Source: GCA-2861595 sp035536185 (GTDB taxonomy: Bacteria > Actinomycetota > Acidimicrobiia > Acidimicrobiales > GCA-2861595). From it: a stretch of DNA of 64,000 nt. The notes below the pieces were generated by a model. The model saw nothing but the letters and a program-made list of their open reading frames with translations, searched no databases and was not told the origin of the DNA. A program made the position numbers and the translations under genes. The stretch is taken from assembly GCA_035536185.1 (NCBI GenBank), contig DATLOM010000008.1:75933-139932 (forward strand). Reading direction: 5' to 3'. Shown here piece by piece: positions 30,045 to 38,824 of this stretch (positions are counted from its first letter, which is position 1; each line of letters opens with the position of its first letter).

Positions 30045-30831
30045 GCTCCGCCTCCGGGCCCTTGCTCGTCTGGCGCTTCCCGATCCACAGCACGGCGAGG
30101 ACCAGGGCCCCCACGCCGAAGACCCAGGCGACGAAACCCTCGGGGATGGGGCCGGCGCTCCCCAGGGCAGCTCCTCCGGGCGTCGGGGGCGACCGGAGGT
30201 ACTGCACGTAGCGGACGATCGAGTCCAGCTCCTCCTGGTTCAACTCCTCGGGGCCGAACGGCGGCATCTGGCCCGGGCCGACGCGCACCGCGGCGGCCGT
30301 CTGCAGTGGGCCGGACGAGTGCAGTGAAGGCGCCGCCCGCCCGTAGCTCAGGGCGCCTCCGATGCCGGCCGCGGTGTGGCAGGGCGCGCAGTCGCTGCGG
30401 TACAGCACTCCCCCCTCGGCCAAGTCACCCTTGGCCGGGTCCACGTGCGGAACCGGCGGCCCGTCTCCCAGCGAGGCCACGTACTCCACCAGGGCGTCGA
30501 TCTCCGCCGCCGGGTAGGCCGGCTCCTTCCGCCTCGGTTGAGCCTGCTCGTCGGCCAGCGGCATCCGCCCCGTGCTCAGGTAGTAGTAGGCGGACGCCGC
30601 GCCCGAGCTCTTGAGCGACGGTCCCCGCTGGGTGCCGGCGCCCTCCGCACCGTGACAGCTGGAGCAACCGGTCAGGTAGAGCTGGCGGCCGTCGCTCTCG
30701 TCTTCCGCCTGACGAGACGCCGCCTGCCCGCTGGCCTCCGCCTGGTTCGAGGGGAGGGGGCTGGCGAGCCATGCGGCGGCGGCCAAGGTCACGGTGAGGG
30801 CCACGAGCCATCGCCGACGACCCGATGTCAA
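30031..30831 (-). CDS. qcrC: Di-haem cytochrome c of the bc1 complex
   Basis: A 266-residue protein with an N-terminal export signal (RRRWLVALTVTLAAAAWLA), two c-type haem sites (CSSCH and CAPCH), methionine-containing distal segments (GRMPLAD, GQMPPFG) and a C-terminal membrane anchor (FVAWVFGVGALVLAVLWIG). The two-haem layout is diagnostic of QcrC, which wires the bc1 complex directly to the oxidase without a soluble cytochrome c. Start is a TTG overlapping the ctaE stop (TTGA); no other start fits before the signal peptide. Confidence 0.93.
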   Translation of the reverse strand: MTSGRRRWLVALTVTLAAAAWLASPLPSNQAEASGQAASRQAEDESDGRQLYLTGCSSCHGAEGAGTQRGPSLKSSGAASAYYYLSTGRMPLADEQAQPRRKEPAYPAAEIDALVEYVASLGDGPPVPHVDPAKGDLAEGGVLYRSDCAPCHTAAGIGGALSYGRAAPSLHSSGPLQTAAAVRVGPGQMPPFGPEELNQEELDSIVRYVQYLRSPPTPGGAALGSAGPIPEGFVAWVFGVGALVLAVLWIGKRQTSKGPEAEHGRS

Positions 30832-31421
30832 CGGATCAGGTAGATCGTGGCGAACATGGCGAGCCAGACGACGTCGACGAAGTGCCAGTAGTACCCCGTC
30901 ACCGTCAAGGGATCGTTCAGCGGTAGCCGGCTGGTGGCGCCGGAGCTCACCGCCAGCACTGCTCCCATGAGCACGAGCCCGCCCAGCACGTGCAGCCCGT
31001 GGAAGCCGGTCATCAGGAAGAACATCGACCCGTAGGCGTCGCTGGTATGGGTGAAGTCGAGGCCAGCGTACTCCGCCCCCTGATTGGCGATGAAGAGGCC
31101 CCCGAGCACGATGGTGACGACGGTCCAGCGTGTGGCCCGGCGCTGATCGGCCGCCTCGGCGCCACGCACCGCCAGATGCATGGTGAAGCTGGACAGCACC
31201 AGCAGTGCCGTGAACACGGCGGTGCGGGCTACGTCCAGCTCGACCGAGGCGGGGGGCCATTCGGGATTGCTGGCCCTCAGCGTGAAGTAGGCGGCGAACA
31301 GCCCGCTGAAGAACATCAGCTCGGACGCCAGCCACACCACGGCGCCGACCTTCAGCATCGAAGGCCTTCGCGGTGCGCGCTCGGCAGCTGCGATAGAGGC
31401 GGCGATGGGACCTTCTACCAC
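30828..31421 (-). CDS. ctaE: Cytochrome c oxidase subunit III
   Basis: A 197-residue, five-helix subunit III. Characteristic segments are VWLASELMFFSGLFAAYF, the conserved FHGLHVLGG and a terminal GYYWHFVDVVWLAMF. It stabilises subunit I of the aa3 oxidase. Start is GTG 31421. It heads the ctaE-qcrC-qcrA-qcrB operon, the standard actinobacterial order, while ctaC-ctaD-ctaF lie convergently on the other strand. It is divergent from the oxidase-assembly gene ctaG. Confidence 0.95.
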   Translation of the reverse strand: MVEGPIAASIAAAERAPRRPSMLKVGAVVWLASELMFFSGLFAAYFTLRASNPEWPPASVELDVARTAVFTALLVLSSFTMHLAVRGAEAADQRRATRWTVVTIVLGGLFIANQGAEYAGLDFTHTSDAYGSMFFLMTGFHGLHVLGGLVLMGAVLAVSSGATSRLPLNDPLTVTGYYWHFVDVVWLAMFATIYLIR

Positions 31422-31470
31422 GCCGGGGTTGAGGAGAAAACCCTCAGGGGTAGATGCCTACATTGGGAAC

Positions 31471-32301
31471 ATGAGGGCGCCAGTGTCGTTGGACCCTGCT
31501 TCGGCGGCCGGCCTCGTCGTCGTGCTGGCTCTCTACCTGGCCGGCATCAGGCGGCTGTCGGTCCGGGGCCGGCCTTGGCCTCTCGGTCGCACGGCGGCAT
31601 TTTGCGGTGGCGTGACGCTGCTGGCGGTGGCCACGCAGTCCGGCCTGGCCGGTGCCGAGGACGAGTTCTTCAGCGCCCACGTGACCCAGCACGTCCTTCT
31701 GGGCATGGCCGCGCCCCTGCTGCTGATCCTGGGGGCTCCTGTCACCCTGGCCCTCCAGGCCCTGGGCGGACGGTCCAGCCGGGTCGTGCGCCACGCGGTC
31801 CACGGTCGTTGGGTGACCACCGCCACTCACCCCGCGGTGGCCGGGATCCTCTTCGGGGCTTCGCTGTTCGGGCTGTACCTCACGCCGCTGTTCGAGCTGT
31901 CGCTCCGCCACGAGGTCGTGCACGGGATGGTCCATCTCCACTTCGTGGCCGTCGGCTGCGCTTTCTTCTGGGGCGTCCTCGGCATCGACGGAGACCGGGG
32001 ACGCCTCCCCCACGGCGCCCGGATGCTCGTCGTGCTCCTGCTCGTGCCCTTCCATGCAGTGCTCGGCGTGGCCATCCTCACCACGCGGGAGCTCCTCGCC
32101 GGCGGCTGGTACGGGCGGGTCACGGGCACGACCGAGGCCGTAGCCCTGGCCGACCAGGAGCTCGGTGGCGGCCTCCTGTGGATCACCGGCGACCTGCTCG
32201 GCCTGGTAGCCGCCGGCATCGTGCTGGTCCAGTGGATGCGCCACGACGAGCGCCAGGCCGCCCGCTACGACCGGCGCCTGGACAGTCAGGCCGTCACCTA
32301 G
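31471..32301 (+). CDS. CtaG-like (caa3-type) oxidase assembly protein
   Basis: A 276-residue protein with about six hydrophobic segments and the CtaG_caa3 features: SAHVTQHVLLGMAAPLLLI, HGMVHLHFVAVGCAFFW and PFHAVLGVAIL, all with conserved histidines. These proteins help assemble copper-containing oxidases, probably by handling copper at the membrane. It lies 49 bases from the divergent ctaE start, so this locus collects both structural and assembly genes of the oxidase. Confidence 0.88.
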   Translation: MRAPVSLDPASAAGLVVVLALYLAGIRRLSVRGRPWPLGRTAAFCGGVTLLAVATQSGLAGAEDEFFSAHVTQHVLLGMAAPLLLILGAPVTLALQALGGRSSRVVRHAVHGRWVTTATHPAVAGILFGASLFGLYLTPLFELSLRHEVVHGMVHLHFVAVGCAFFWGVLGIDGDRGRLPHGARMLVVLLLVPFHAVLGVAILTTRELLAGGWYGRVTGTTEAVALADQELGGGLLWITGDLLGLVAAGIVLVQWMRHDERQAARYDRRLDSQAVT

Positions 32302-32433
32302 CGGCACGCCGCGAAGCGCACTGGGAACCGAAGCGCCAGGGCCCCGCTTTTTCGCACCAGGTTCAGCCGAGTAGCTACGAGGCGCCGCTTGGTTGCCGGG
32401 GTTTGCTGCTCCGGAGCCGGGCACACTGTCACT

Positions 32434-33273
32434 GTGCTCGAGCGGCTCATCGGCGGCCTGGACTTCGGGGAGTCGCCGCGCTGGCACGAGGGGCGCCTGT
32501 GGTACTCGGACTTCTACCAGCGGGCGGTCTATGCCGTGGCCCGGGACGGGGAGCGGGAGGCGGTTCACTCCGGACTGCCCGATCAGCCGTCGGGGCTGGG
32601 ATGGCTGCCCGACGGAACGCTGCTCGTGGTGTCGATGTGCGACCGGAAGGTGCTCCGCGAGGAGCGAGGCCAGCTGGTCGAACATGCCGATCTGGCCACC
32701 GTTGCGCCCGCGGAGTGCAACGACATGGTCGTCGACGCCGGCGGCAACGCATACGTCGGCAACTTCGGCTATCACTACATCGGCGGTGGGCGACCGCCCA
32801 CGGCCGACCTGGCCCTTGTTCGGCCGGACGGTTCGGTGTCGGTCGCGGCTACCGATCTCCACTTTCCGAACGGGTCGGTGATAACGCCTGACGGGTCCAC
32901 CCTCATCGTGGGCGAGACCTTCGGCGGCGGCTTCGAAGCCTTCACCATCGCCGACGACGCCACGCTGGGAGAGCGGCGCCGGTGGGCCGACACGCCCGGG
33001 TGCGGCCCCGACGGCTGCACGCTCGATGCCGAGGGCGCCATCTGGTTCGCCGATGCCCTGGGGGCGCAGGTGATCCGGGTTCTCGAAGGTGGCGAGGTCA
33101 CCGACAGCATCCCGACGCCCATGGCGAGCTTCGCCTGCATGCTCGGCGGCTACGACGGCCGCACGCTGTTCGTCCTGTGCGCCCCGGCGTCGATGCCCGA
33201 GGAGTTGGCCGGCCGCGCCGGAGGCTTCATCTACACCGTCACCGTCGACATCCCCCACGCCGGCCGGCCGTGA
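32434..33273 (+). CDS. SMP-30/gluconolactonase-family beta-propeller
   Basis: A 279-residue six-bladed propeller with the family start FGESPRWHEGRLWYSD (the Glu is a metal ligand) and later PNGSVITPDGSTLIVGE and PDGCTLDAEGAIWFAD (Asn/Asp metal ligands). Members hydrolyse sugar lactones or related esters with a divalent metal. No signal peptide is seen if GTG 32434 is the start. It is transcribed alone, so the substrate is not suggested by context. A GTG upstream at 32389 would add 15 residues without clear homology. Confidence 0.8.
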   Translation: MLERLIGGLDFGESPRWHEGRLWYSDFYQRAVYAVARDGEREAVHSGLPDQPSGLGWLPDGTLLVVSMCDRKVLREERGQLVEHADLATVAPAECNDMVVDAGGNAYVGNFGYHYIGGGRPPTADLALVRPDGSVSVAATDLHFPNGSVITPDGSTLIVGETFGGGFEAFTIADDATLGERRRWADTPGCGPDGCTLDAEGAIWFADALGAQVIRVLEGGEVTDSIPTPMASFACMLGGYDGRTLFVLCAPASMPEELAGRAGGFIYTVTVDIPHAGRP

Positions 33274-33477
33274 AGGACGGTCGAGGCGCCGTTACCTGAT
33301 CAACGGCAAGCCTTGCCCTCGCGCTGGCGCCAGAGCGGCACGTCCGCACCTACGTTGCTGGCCTACGGAACAGCGTGCTGGGCCAAGCGCGGCGATGTTA
33401 CCGGCAGGGGAAAGTTCGCCTTTTTTTACAAGGCTTTCTCGCCCGATCGTGTCACACCCCCCTTGTACGATGTTGGT

Positions 33478-34547
33478 GTGTTGGAGGAGCTGGAAACAGC
33501 GATTGACAAGCTGTGCGGGACCGATCCCGCAGTGCTTCGTGACCCGGCGACCATCGTCGAGTTGAACCGGTTGATGGCCCGTCTGGATGCCGTCAACACC
33601 CGCGCCACCGCGTCGTTCGATACCGCGAGGGAGTGGGAGGCCAGTGGAGCCCGCACGGCGGCGGCATGGATCCGCACCCGCTGTGGGGTCCCGCCGGAAC
33701 CGCCCGCCGGCGGGTGCGCCTGGGCCGGGCGCTTCGCCACCTGCCCCATGCCGAGGAGGCGTGGCTGGCGGGAGACATCTGTGACTCACACGTGCTGGGC
33801 CTCGATTCCGTACGCACAACCAAGACCGAAGAGCAGTTCGAACGGGACGAGAAGATGCCGGTCGACCAGGCCCGCAAGCTCACCTTCTCGCAGTTCACCA
33901 GGGTCATCGACTACTGGGCTCAGCACGCCGATCCCGATGGCACCGAGGACAAGGCCAAGGACGTCCGTGACGCTCGTCGTGTGCACCTGTCCCAGAGCCT
34001 CCGTGGCATGTGGCACGGGGACCTACTGCTCGACCCGATCACCGGCCAGATCGTCTACGACGAACTGTCCCGGCTGGAAAAGCAGCTGTTCGAAGCCGAA
34101 TGGGCCGAACTGCGCCAGCGCCTCGGTGAGGGGACCAGCGTCGAGGACCTGCTCCGTCCCGCCTCCCAGCGCCGGGCCGACGCCCTGGCCGAGATGGCCA
34201 GACGATCACGCACCGCTCCCGGCGACGGGCGCAAGCCCGAGCCGCTGTTCACCGTGCTGGTGGACTACGAGACCTTTGCCGGGCGCATCTGCGAGCTGGC
34301 CAACGGCACCGTGATCTCCCCCGGCACCCTGGCGGACGTAGGCGTGGCCCAGCGCCTCTTCACCGGCGCCACCCGCCGAGCCATAGAGGTGCGTGACCGC
34401 CAGTGCTTCCACGAGTTCTGCGAGGAGCCCGCGTCAAAGTGCCAGGCCGACCACATCCAGCCCTACAGCGCCGGCGGCCCCACCACGACCAAGAATGGCC
34501 GCATGGCCTGCGGGTTCCACAACCGCGGACGGAACCGGGCCCCGTAG
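33478..34547 (+). pseudogene. DUF222/HNH endonuclease-domain protein with a frameshift
   Basis: The first part, from GTG 33478 (LEELETAIDKLCG and AAWIRTRCGVP), and the second part (RRRVRLGRALRHLPHAEEAW onward) are in different frames, with the switch between about 33688 and 33712 in a run of C and G. Joined, they give a typical 13E12-repeat/DUF222 protein ending in an HNH nuclease motif (QADHIQPYSAGG and ACGFHN). Such genes are numerous in actinobacteria, often repeated and phage- or element-associated, and have no settled role. The shift may be a true mutation or a sequencing error. Confidence 0.75.
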
Positions 34548-34600
34548 CGGAGGAACGCGGCAACGAACCTTTCTGCCGCTCCTGGCGTTGAATGAGGTGC

Positions 34601-34745
34601 ATGCATGATCTCAGCGCTTGGTTGGAGGACGCTTACGCGCCGTCGTACCGCACGGCGTGCCTGATCCTGCGCAACCCCAGCGATGCCGAGGAGGCTGTCC
34701 AGGAGGCGTTCCTCCGGGCGTGGCGGTTCCGATCGTCCATGCCCG
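34601..34745 (+). pseudogene. 5' remnant of an ECF sigma factor
   Basis: The frame from ATG 34601 encodes sigma region 2 (LEDAYAPSYRTACLILRNPS, then DAEEAVQEAFLRAWRFR). Homology stops near 34745 and the frame runs into sequence that is the antisense of another truncated gene. Regions 2.4 and 4 are absent, so no functional sigma factor can be made. Confidence 0.6.
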
Positions 34746-34759
34746 AGGGCGGAACGTCC

Positions 34760-35070
34760 GCCGTGAACACGACGTCGGCGCGACGGAGAGCCTGCTGCTG
34801 GCGCAGCTGCAGCTCCCGCGGCGCTCCCTTGAACGAGGCCAGGGCGTCCATGACGTCGTAGACAAGCGCCTCGGCCAAGGGGAGGGCCATCGGGGTGTAC
34901 AGCCACACGGCGGGTGGCGCGCCGAGACCGCCCAGGACCTGGCGGAGCAACTCCGTGTAGCGATTGGCCGCTTCATCCTCGAACCCGATGTGACGCTCCG
35001 GCCCCGGGTACCTCCAACCACACCCGGGTGACCGGGCCGGCATCCATGGTTCGGAGCTGAGGCGCATCCA
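34760..35070 (-). pseudogene. Fragment of a glycosyltransferase gene
   Basis: On the minus strand a stretch reading LLRQVLGGLG, WLYTPMALPLAEAL, VYDVMDALASFKGAPRELQL and LRRADVVFTA resembles the N-terminal domain of glycosyltransferases found beside UDP-galactopyranose mutase. The fragment is cut at its 3' end by the sigma remnant and needs at least one frameshift near 35004 to join TRVWLEVPG to GPERHIGFED. It is not expected to be functional. Together with the sigma remnant it accounts for the 620-base stretch 34548-35165, where I see no intact gene. Confidence 0.5.
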
Positions 35071-35165
35071 CCGACGTCGCCAGTGTCGAGGCCCGGTGCT
35101 GAACCGCGTCGCCTCTACCCGGCCCTTCGCTGGATCTAACTCGAGCGGTGGGCCGGGCGGTGTCG

Positions 35166-36017
35166 TCAGCCCCACAGGGGGCTCGGGTAAACGCCCTGGT
35201 CCACCAGCACGGCAACGTCCCAGGCCACTCCGTCCACGTCCTCCCGGAAGGTCACCCCGAGGAAACGCTCGGGCGTCGGCACCACCCGTACAGCCGGGCC
35301 ACCAGCCCTCATGACGCTCTCGACGGCGTCGCCGATGAGGAGCTCGGCGTCCGGGTGGTTACCCAACTCGGCACGGAAGCGGGCGAACTCCTCGTCCAAG
35401 GCCCGGCAGAAGTCGGGCCTGAAGCCCCAGAGGTTGGCCGAGACCAGCTCTTCGCCGGTCAGCTCCTCCCCCTCCCGGCACGACAGAGCGCCGTCCACCT
35501 GCTGGACGTCGTGCAGCTCCCTGATCGAGGCGAGCAACCCACCCTCCACTACGCATCTGGCCCTGGAAACCCCGCCGTTGGGCGACAGCGTGTCGGCCAG
35601 CCGGAACCCGACGAGCACGTGGTCCTTGTCATCGTCCCTCAGGGCTCGGCCCAGGAGCTGGAACGACTTCGTGCCGTAGAAGTCGTCGGCGTTGACCACT
35701 CCGAACGGGCCGTCCACCTCCGAACACGCGGACAGCAGGGCATGCCCAGTGCCCATCGGCTTCTTGCGCCCCATCGGCGGCTGCTCCGCGTAACGCACCT
35801 CCACGTGGCGGCCACAACCGGCCTCCACGTGGGGGACGACCGCCGCCCTGCTCTGCTCGGACACCACGAAGACCACCCTGTCGAAGCCGGCCCGGAGCGA
35901 GTCGTAGACCGAATAATCGAAAAGGGTCTCGCCGGAGGGGCCGATGGCGGCCAGTTGCTTCATGCCGCCGAACCGCGAGCCGACGCCGGCCGCCATCACC
36001 ACCATCGTCATCGCCAT
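35166..36017 (-). CDS. Sugar-phosphate nucleotidyltransferase-like protein
   Basis: A 283-residue NTP-transferase-fold protein. The nucleotide-binding start is MVVMAAGVGSRFGGMKQL and the metal site is VVNADDFYG. A PMGTGHAL segment contacts the base in this family. Enzymes of the fold join a sugar 1-phosphate to an NTP. The C-terminal third carries ERFLGVTFREDVDGV and matches small nucleotidyltransferases of unknown substrate. It starts 74 bases from the divergent galactokinase, so a galactose-1-phosphate substrate is plausible but inferred. The frame extends upstream to 36074; ATG 36011 is also possible. Confidence 0.75.
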   Translation of the reverse strand: MAMTMVVMAAGVGSRFGGMKQLAAIGPSGETLFDYSVYDSLRAGFDRVVFVVSEQSRAAVVPHVEAGCGRHVEVRYAEQPPMGRKKPMGTGHALLSACSEVDGPFGVVNADDFYGTKSFQLLGRALRDDDKDHVLVGFRLADTLSPNGGVSRARCVVEGGLLASIRELHDVQQVDGALSCREGEELTGEELVSANLWGFRPDFCRALDEEFARFRAELGNHPDAELLIGDAVESVMRAGGPAVRVVPTPERFLGVTFREDVDGVAWDVAVLVDQGVYPSPLWG

Positions 36018-36091
36018 CGCCGGTCCCTTCCCCTCCTGGCGCCTGGACAAGCCACGGTTGCCCCGGGATGGCACGAGGGTAGGGGCGAGCT

Positions 36092-37111
36092 GTGGAGAGC
36101 ACCCGCGTGCGTGCCGTGGCGCCGGGACGGGTGAACCTCATCGGCGACCACACCGATTACACCGGTGGCCTCGTGCTCCCAATGGCCATCGACCTGGCCA
36201 CCACCGTCGTCGGCCGGCGTGGAGGGGCCGGGGTGTTCCTGGACTCGGAAGAGGAGGCCGAGGAGGCTGTGGTCCCTCTCGGCGTCGGCGAGCCTGCCCG
36301 GGCGGAGCCGGCATGGGCCCGCTATGTGGCAGGAATCGTTTCGGTGATCGGGCCGCCCACCGGGTTCGCCGGACGGGTGTCCACAACCCTTCCCCTCGGC
36401 GCCGGCCTCTCGTCCAGCGCCGCCCTCGAGGTCGCCGTAGCCCTCGCCCTGGGGTTCGAGGGATCGGCGCTCGAGCTGGCGCTGGCCTGCCAGAAAGCCG
36501 AGCAGTTGGCCAGTGGCGTGCCCTCGGGCATCATGGATCAGCTCGCCTCCGCAGCCGGTGTCGAAGACCACGCTCTGCTCATCGACTGCGAGGCGCTGAC
36601 GGTTGGCCCGGTGGCCGTGCCCGAAGACGTCGACGTCGTGGTGATCCACTCCGGCGAGCCGCGACGCCTGGCCGATTCGGCCTATGGCGAGCGCCGCGCA
36701 CAGTGCGAGGCAGCCGCTGGGTTGATCGGGCCGTTGAGGCGAGCGGCTCTCGACGAGGTGGAGGCCATCACCGACCCGCTGGTACGGGCACGTGCCCGCC
36801 ACGTCGTCACCGAGAACCGGCGGGTCTCAGAGTTCGCCACGGCCCTGGAGGCGCACGACCTCGATGCCTGCGGCGCCCTGATGGTGGACAGCCATCGGAG
36901 TCTCCGAGAGGACTTCGAGGTGTCGACACCGAGGCTCGACTCGATGGTCGAGGAGCTGGTGGCGACCGCGGGCGTCTACGGCGCCCGTCTCAGCGGAGCC
37001 GGCTTCGGAGGCTGCGTGGTGGCCCTGGCCCGGCAAGGGGCCCTGCACCAGGGGTGGCGGGTCAAGGCATCCGGTGGAGCCTTCGTGGAGGCACTGGCCC
37101 ACGAAGATTGA
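36092..37111 (+). CDS. galK: Galactokinase
   Basis: A 339-residue GHMP kinase. The sugar-binding start is PGRVNLIGDHTDYTGGLVLP, the ATP loop is LPLGAGLSSSAALEVA, and the C-terminal GHMP motif is ARLSGAGFGGCVVAL. The catalytic aspartate is in PSGIMDQLAS. It phosphorylates galactose at C1 with ATP. It is slightly shorter than the usual 380-390 residues. Start is a GTG behind a GGGG-rich site. The neighbouring nucleotidyltransferase could complete an activation route, though galT and galE are not here. Confidence 0.9.
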   Translation: MESTRVRAVAPGRVNLIGDHTDYTGGLVLPMAIDLATTVVGRRGGAGVFLDSEEEAEEAVVPLGVGEPARAEPAWARYVAGIVSVIGPPTGFAGRVSTTLPLGAGLSSSAALEVAVALALGFEGSALELALACQKAEQLASGVPSGIMDQLASAAGVEDHALLIDCEALTVGPVAVPEDVDVVVIHSGEPRRLADSAYGERRAQCEAAAGLIGPLRRAALDEVEAITDPLVRARARHVVTENRRVSEFATALEAHDLDACGALMVDSHRSLREDFEVSTPRLDSMVEELVATAGVYGARLSGAGFGGCVVALARQGALHQGWRVKASGGAFVEALAHED

Positions 37112-37221
37112 GCAGGCGGATTTGCGGACAGGAATGGCGACGGGAGTCCCGCCCATCTCCTGTCGCCGGTCAAGGCACGGCTGGCCACGGGTCAACGAGC
37201 AACTTTGTCGAGGAGGTGCGG

Positions 37222-38370
37222 ATGCGAGCGATGGTGTACCGCGGGCCGTACAAGATCCGGGTAGAGGAGAAGGACCTCCCTCCGATCGAGCACCCCAACG
37301 ACGCCATCGTGCGGGTGACGCTGGCGGCGATCTGTGGGTCGGACCTCCACCTGTACCACGGCATGGTGCCGGACACCCGGGTCGGCACGACCTTCGGCCA
37401 CGAGTTCATAGGCGTGGTGGAGACGGTGGGTTCCTCCGTGCAGAACCTCAAGACGGGCGACCGCGTGATGGTGCCGTTCAACGTGTTTTGCGGGTCGTGC
37501 TTCTTCTGCGCCCGCGGGCTGTACTCCAACTGCCACAACGTCAACCCCAACGCCACCGCCGTGGGCGGCATCTACGGCTACTCGCACACCTGCGGCGGCT
37601 ACGACGGAGGGCAGTCCGAGTTCGTGCGTGTGCCCTTCGCCGATGTCGGGCCCACCATCATCCCCGACTGGATGGACGACGAAGACGCGGTCCTGTTGAC
37701 CGATGCCCTCGCCACCGGCTACTTCGGTGCTCAGCTCGGCGACATCGTGGAAGGCGACGTGGTGGTGGTGTTCGGCGCCGGCCCGGTCGGCCTCTTCGCA
37801 GCCAAGTCGGCCTGGTTGATGGGCGCCGGACGCGTCATCGTCATCGACCACCTGGAGTACCGGCTCGACAAGGCACAGACCTTCGCCCACGCAGAGACCT
37901 ACGACTTCAGTGCGTACGACGACATCGTCGTGCACATGAAGAAGATCACCGATCACCTCGGTGCCGATGTCGCCATCGACGCGGTGGGTGCCGAGGCCGA
38001 AGGGAGCTTCTTGCAGCACCTCACGGGGGCAAAGCTGAAGATGCAGGCGGGGTCACCGGTGGCCCTCAACTGGGCCATCGACTCGGTGCGCAAGGGCGGA
38101 ACGGTGTCGGTGATGGGGGCGTACGGGCCCATGTTCAGCGCCGTGAAGTTCGGCGACGCCGTGAACAAGGGGCTGACGCTCCGCATGAACCAGTGCCCGG
38201 TGAAGCGGCAGTGGCCCCGGCTCTTCGAACACATCAGGAACGGCTACCTGAAGCCGAGCGAGATCGTGACCCACCGCATCCCCCTCGAGGACATCGCCGA
38301 TGGGTACCGCATCTTCTCGGGAAAGCTCGAGAACTGCATCAAGCCCCTCATCGTTCCCAACGCGGCCTGA
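37222..38370 (+). CDS. Zinc-dependent alcohol dehydrogenase, formaldehyde-dehydrogenase-like
   Basis: A 382-residue MDR enzyme. It shows the catalytic zinc ligands AICGSDLHLYHG and GHEFIGVVE, a structural-zinc cysteine set (CGSCFFCARGLYSNC), and the cofactor motif VVVFGAGPVGLFAAKSA followed by VIDHLEYRL (Asp, so NAD is likely). Length and the GGYDGGQSEFVRVP insertion resemble glutathione-independent formaldehyde dehydrogenases. A strong GAGGAGG site precedes ATG 37222. The small gene 38385 follows closely and is probably co-transcribed. The actual substrate is unproven. Confidence 0.88.
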   Translation: MRAMVYRGPYKIRVEEKDLPPIEHPNDAIVRVTLAAICGSDLHLYHGMVPDTRVGTTFGHEFIGVVETVGSSVQNLKTGDRVMVPFNVFCGSCFFCARGLYSNCHNVNPNATAVGGIYGYSHTCGGYDGGQSEFVRVPFADVGPTIIPDWMDDEDAVLLTDALATGYFGAQLGDIVEGDVVVVFGAGPVGLFAAKSAWLMGAGRVIVIDHLEYRLDKAQTFAHAETYDFSAYDDIVVHMKKITDHLGADVAIDAVGAEAEGSFLQHLTGAKLKMQAGSPVALNWAIDSVRKGGTVSVMGAYGPMFSAVKFGDAVNKGLTLRMNQCPVKRQWPRLFEHIRNGYLKPSEIVTHRIPLEDIADGYRIFSGKLENCIKPLIVPNAA

Positions 38371-38384
38371 GAACGGAGAACACG

Positions 38385-38774
38385 ATGGCGTACACGGCAG
38401 AGAAGCCCCGGTTGGCGGAGACGAGCGAGCAGCTCCGCGCCCGCATCCCGGGGTGGGGCGTGGACCTCGATCCGAAGGACCGTCCGTCGGTGCCGAGGGA
38501 GCGGTTCGACCCAACCATGAGCGGTGCGCACTGGGACTTCCCCGAACGCCAGCCGGAGCACGAGCCACGGGAGAGGTCGAACGAGCACAAGTTCCTCACG
38601 CCGGTGTTCGGCACGGCGTGCCCCCCGAGGGGCGTCTCGGGAATGATGCGCAGGTACGCCTACAACTACAGCGAAGCCCGCTCCGCCCACTGGCTGATCC
38701 TCATGGTCGCCGACCGTGTGGACGCTCTAGAAAGCCGTCTCCGCTCCCGGGTGACTTCCGCACGTTCTCGATAG
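38385..38774 (+). CDS. Uncharacterised small protein downstream of the zinc dehydrogenase
   Basis: A 129-residue protein of no recognised family. The N-terminal two thirds are charged and proline-rich (GWGVDLDPKDRPSVPRERFD); the C-terminus has a conserved-looking block (PPRGVSGMMRRYAYNYSEAR) and an amphipathic helix (HWLILMVADRVDALESRL). It starts 14 bases after the dehydrogenase stop with CGGAGAA as a ribosome site. The close spacing suggests a partner or regulator of that enzyme, which is inference only. Confidence 0.65.
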   Translation: MAYTAEKPRLAETSEQLRARIPGWGVDLDPKDRPSVPRERFDPTMSGAHWDFPERQPEHEPRERSNEHKFLTPVFGTACPPRGVSGMMRRYAYNYSEARSAHWLILMVADRVDALESRLRSRVTSARSR

Positions 38775-38824
38775 CCAGAGTGTTCGACCTGTTGTGGCGG
38801 CATTCCCTTCGACGATGTTGCGCT

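Noticed and set aside
30990..32891. 633-residue plus-strand frame across ctaE, ctaG and SMP-30
   Set aside because: It spans three recognised genes in other frames and has Pro/Arg/Gly-rich, domain-free sequence.
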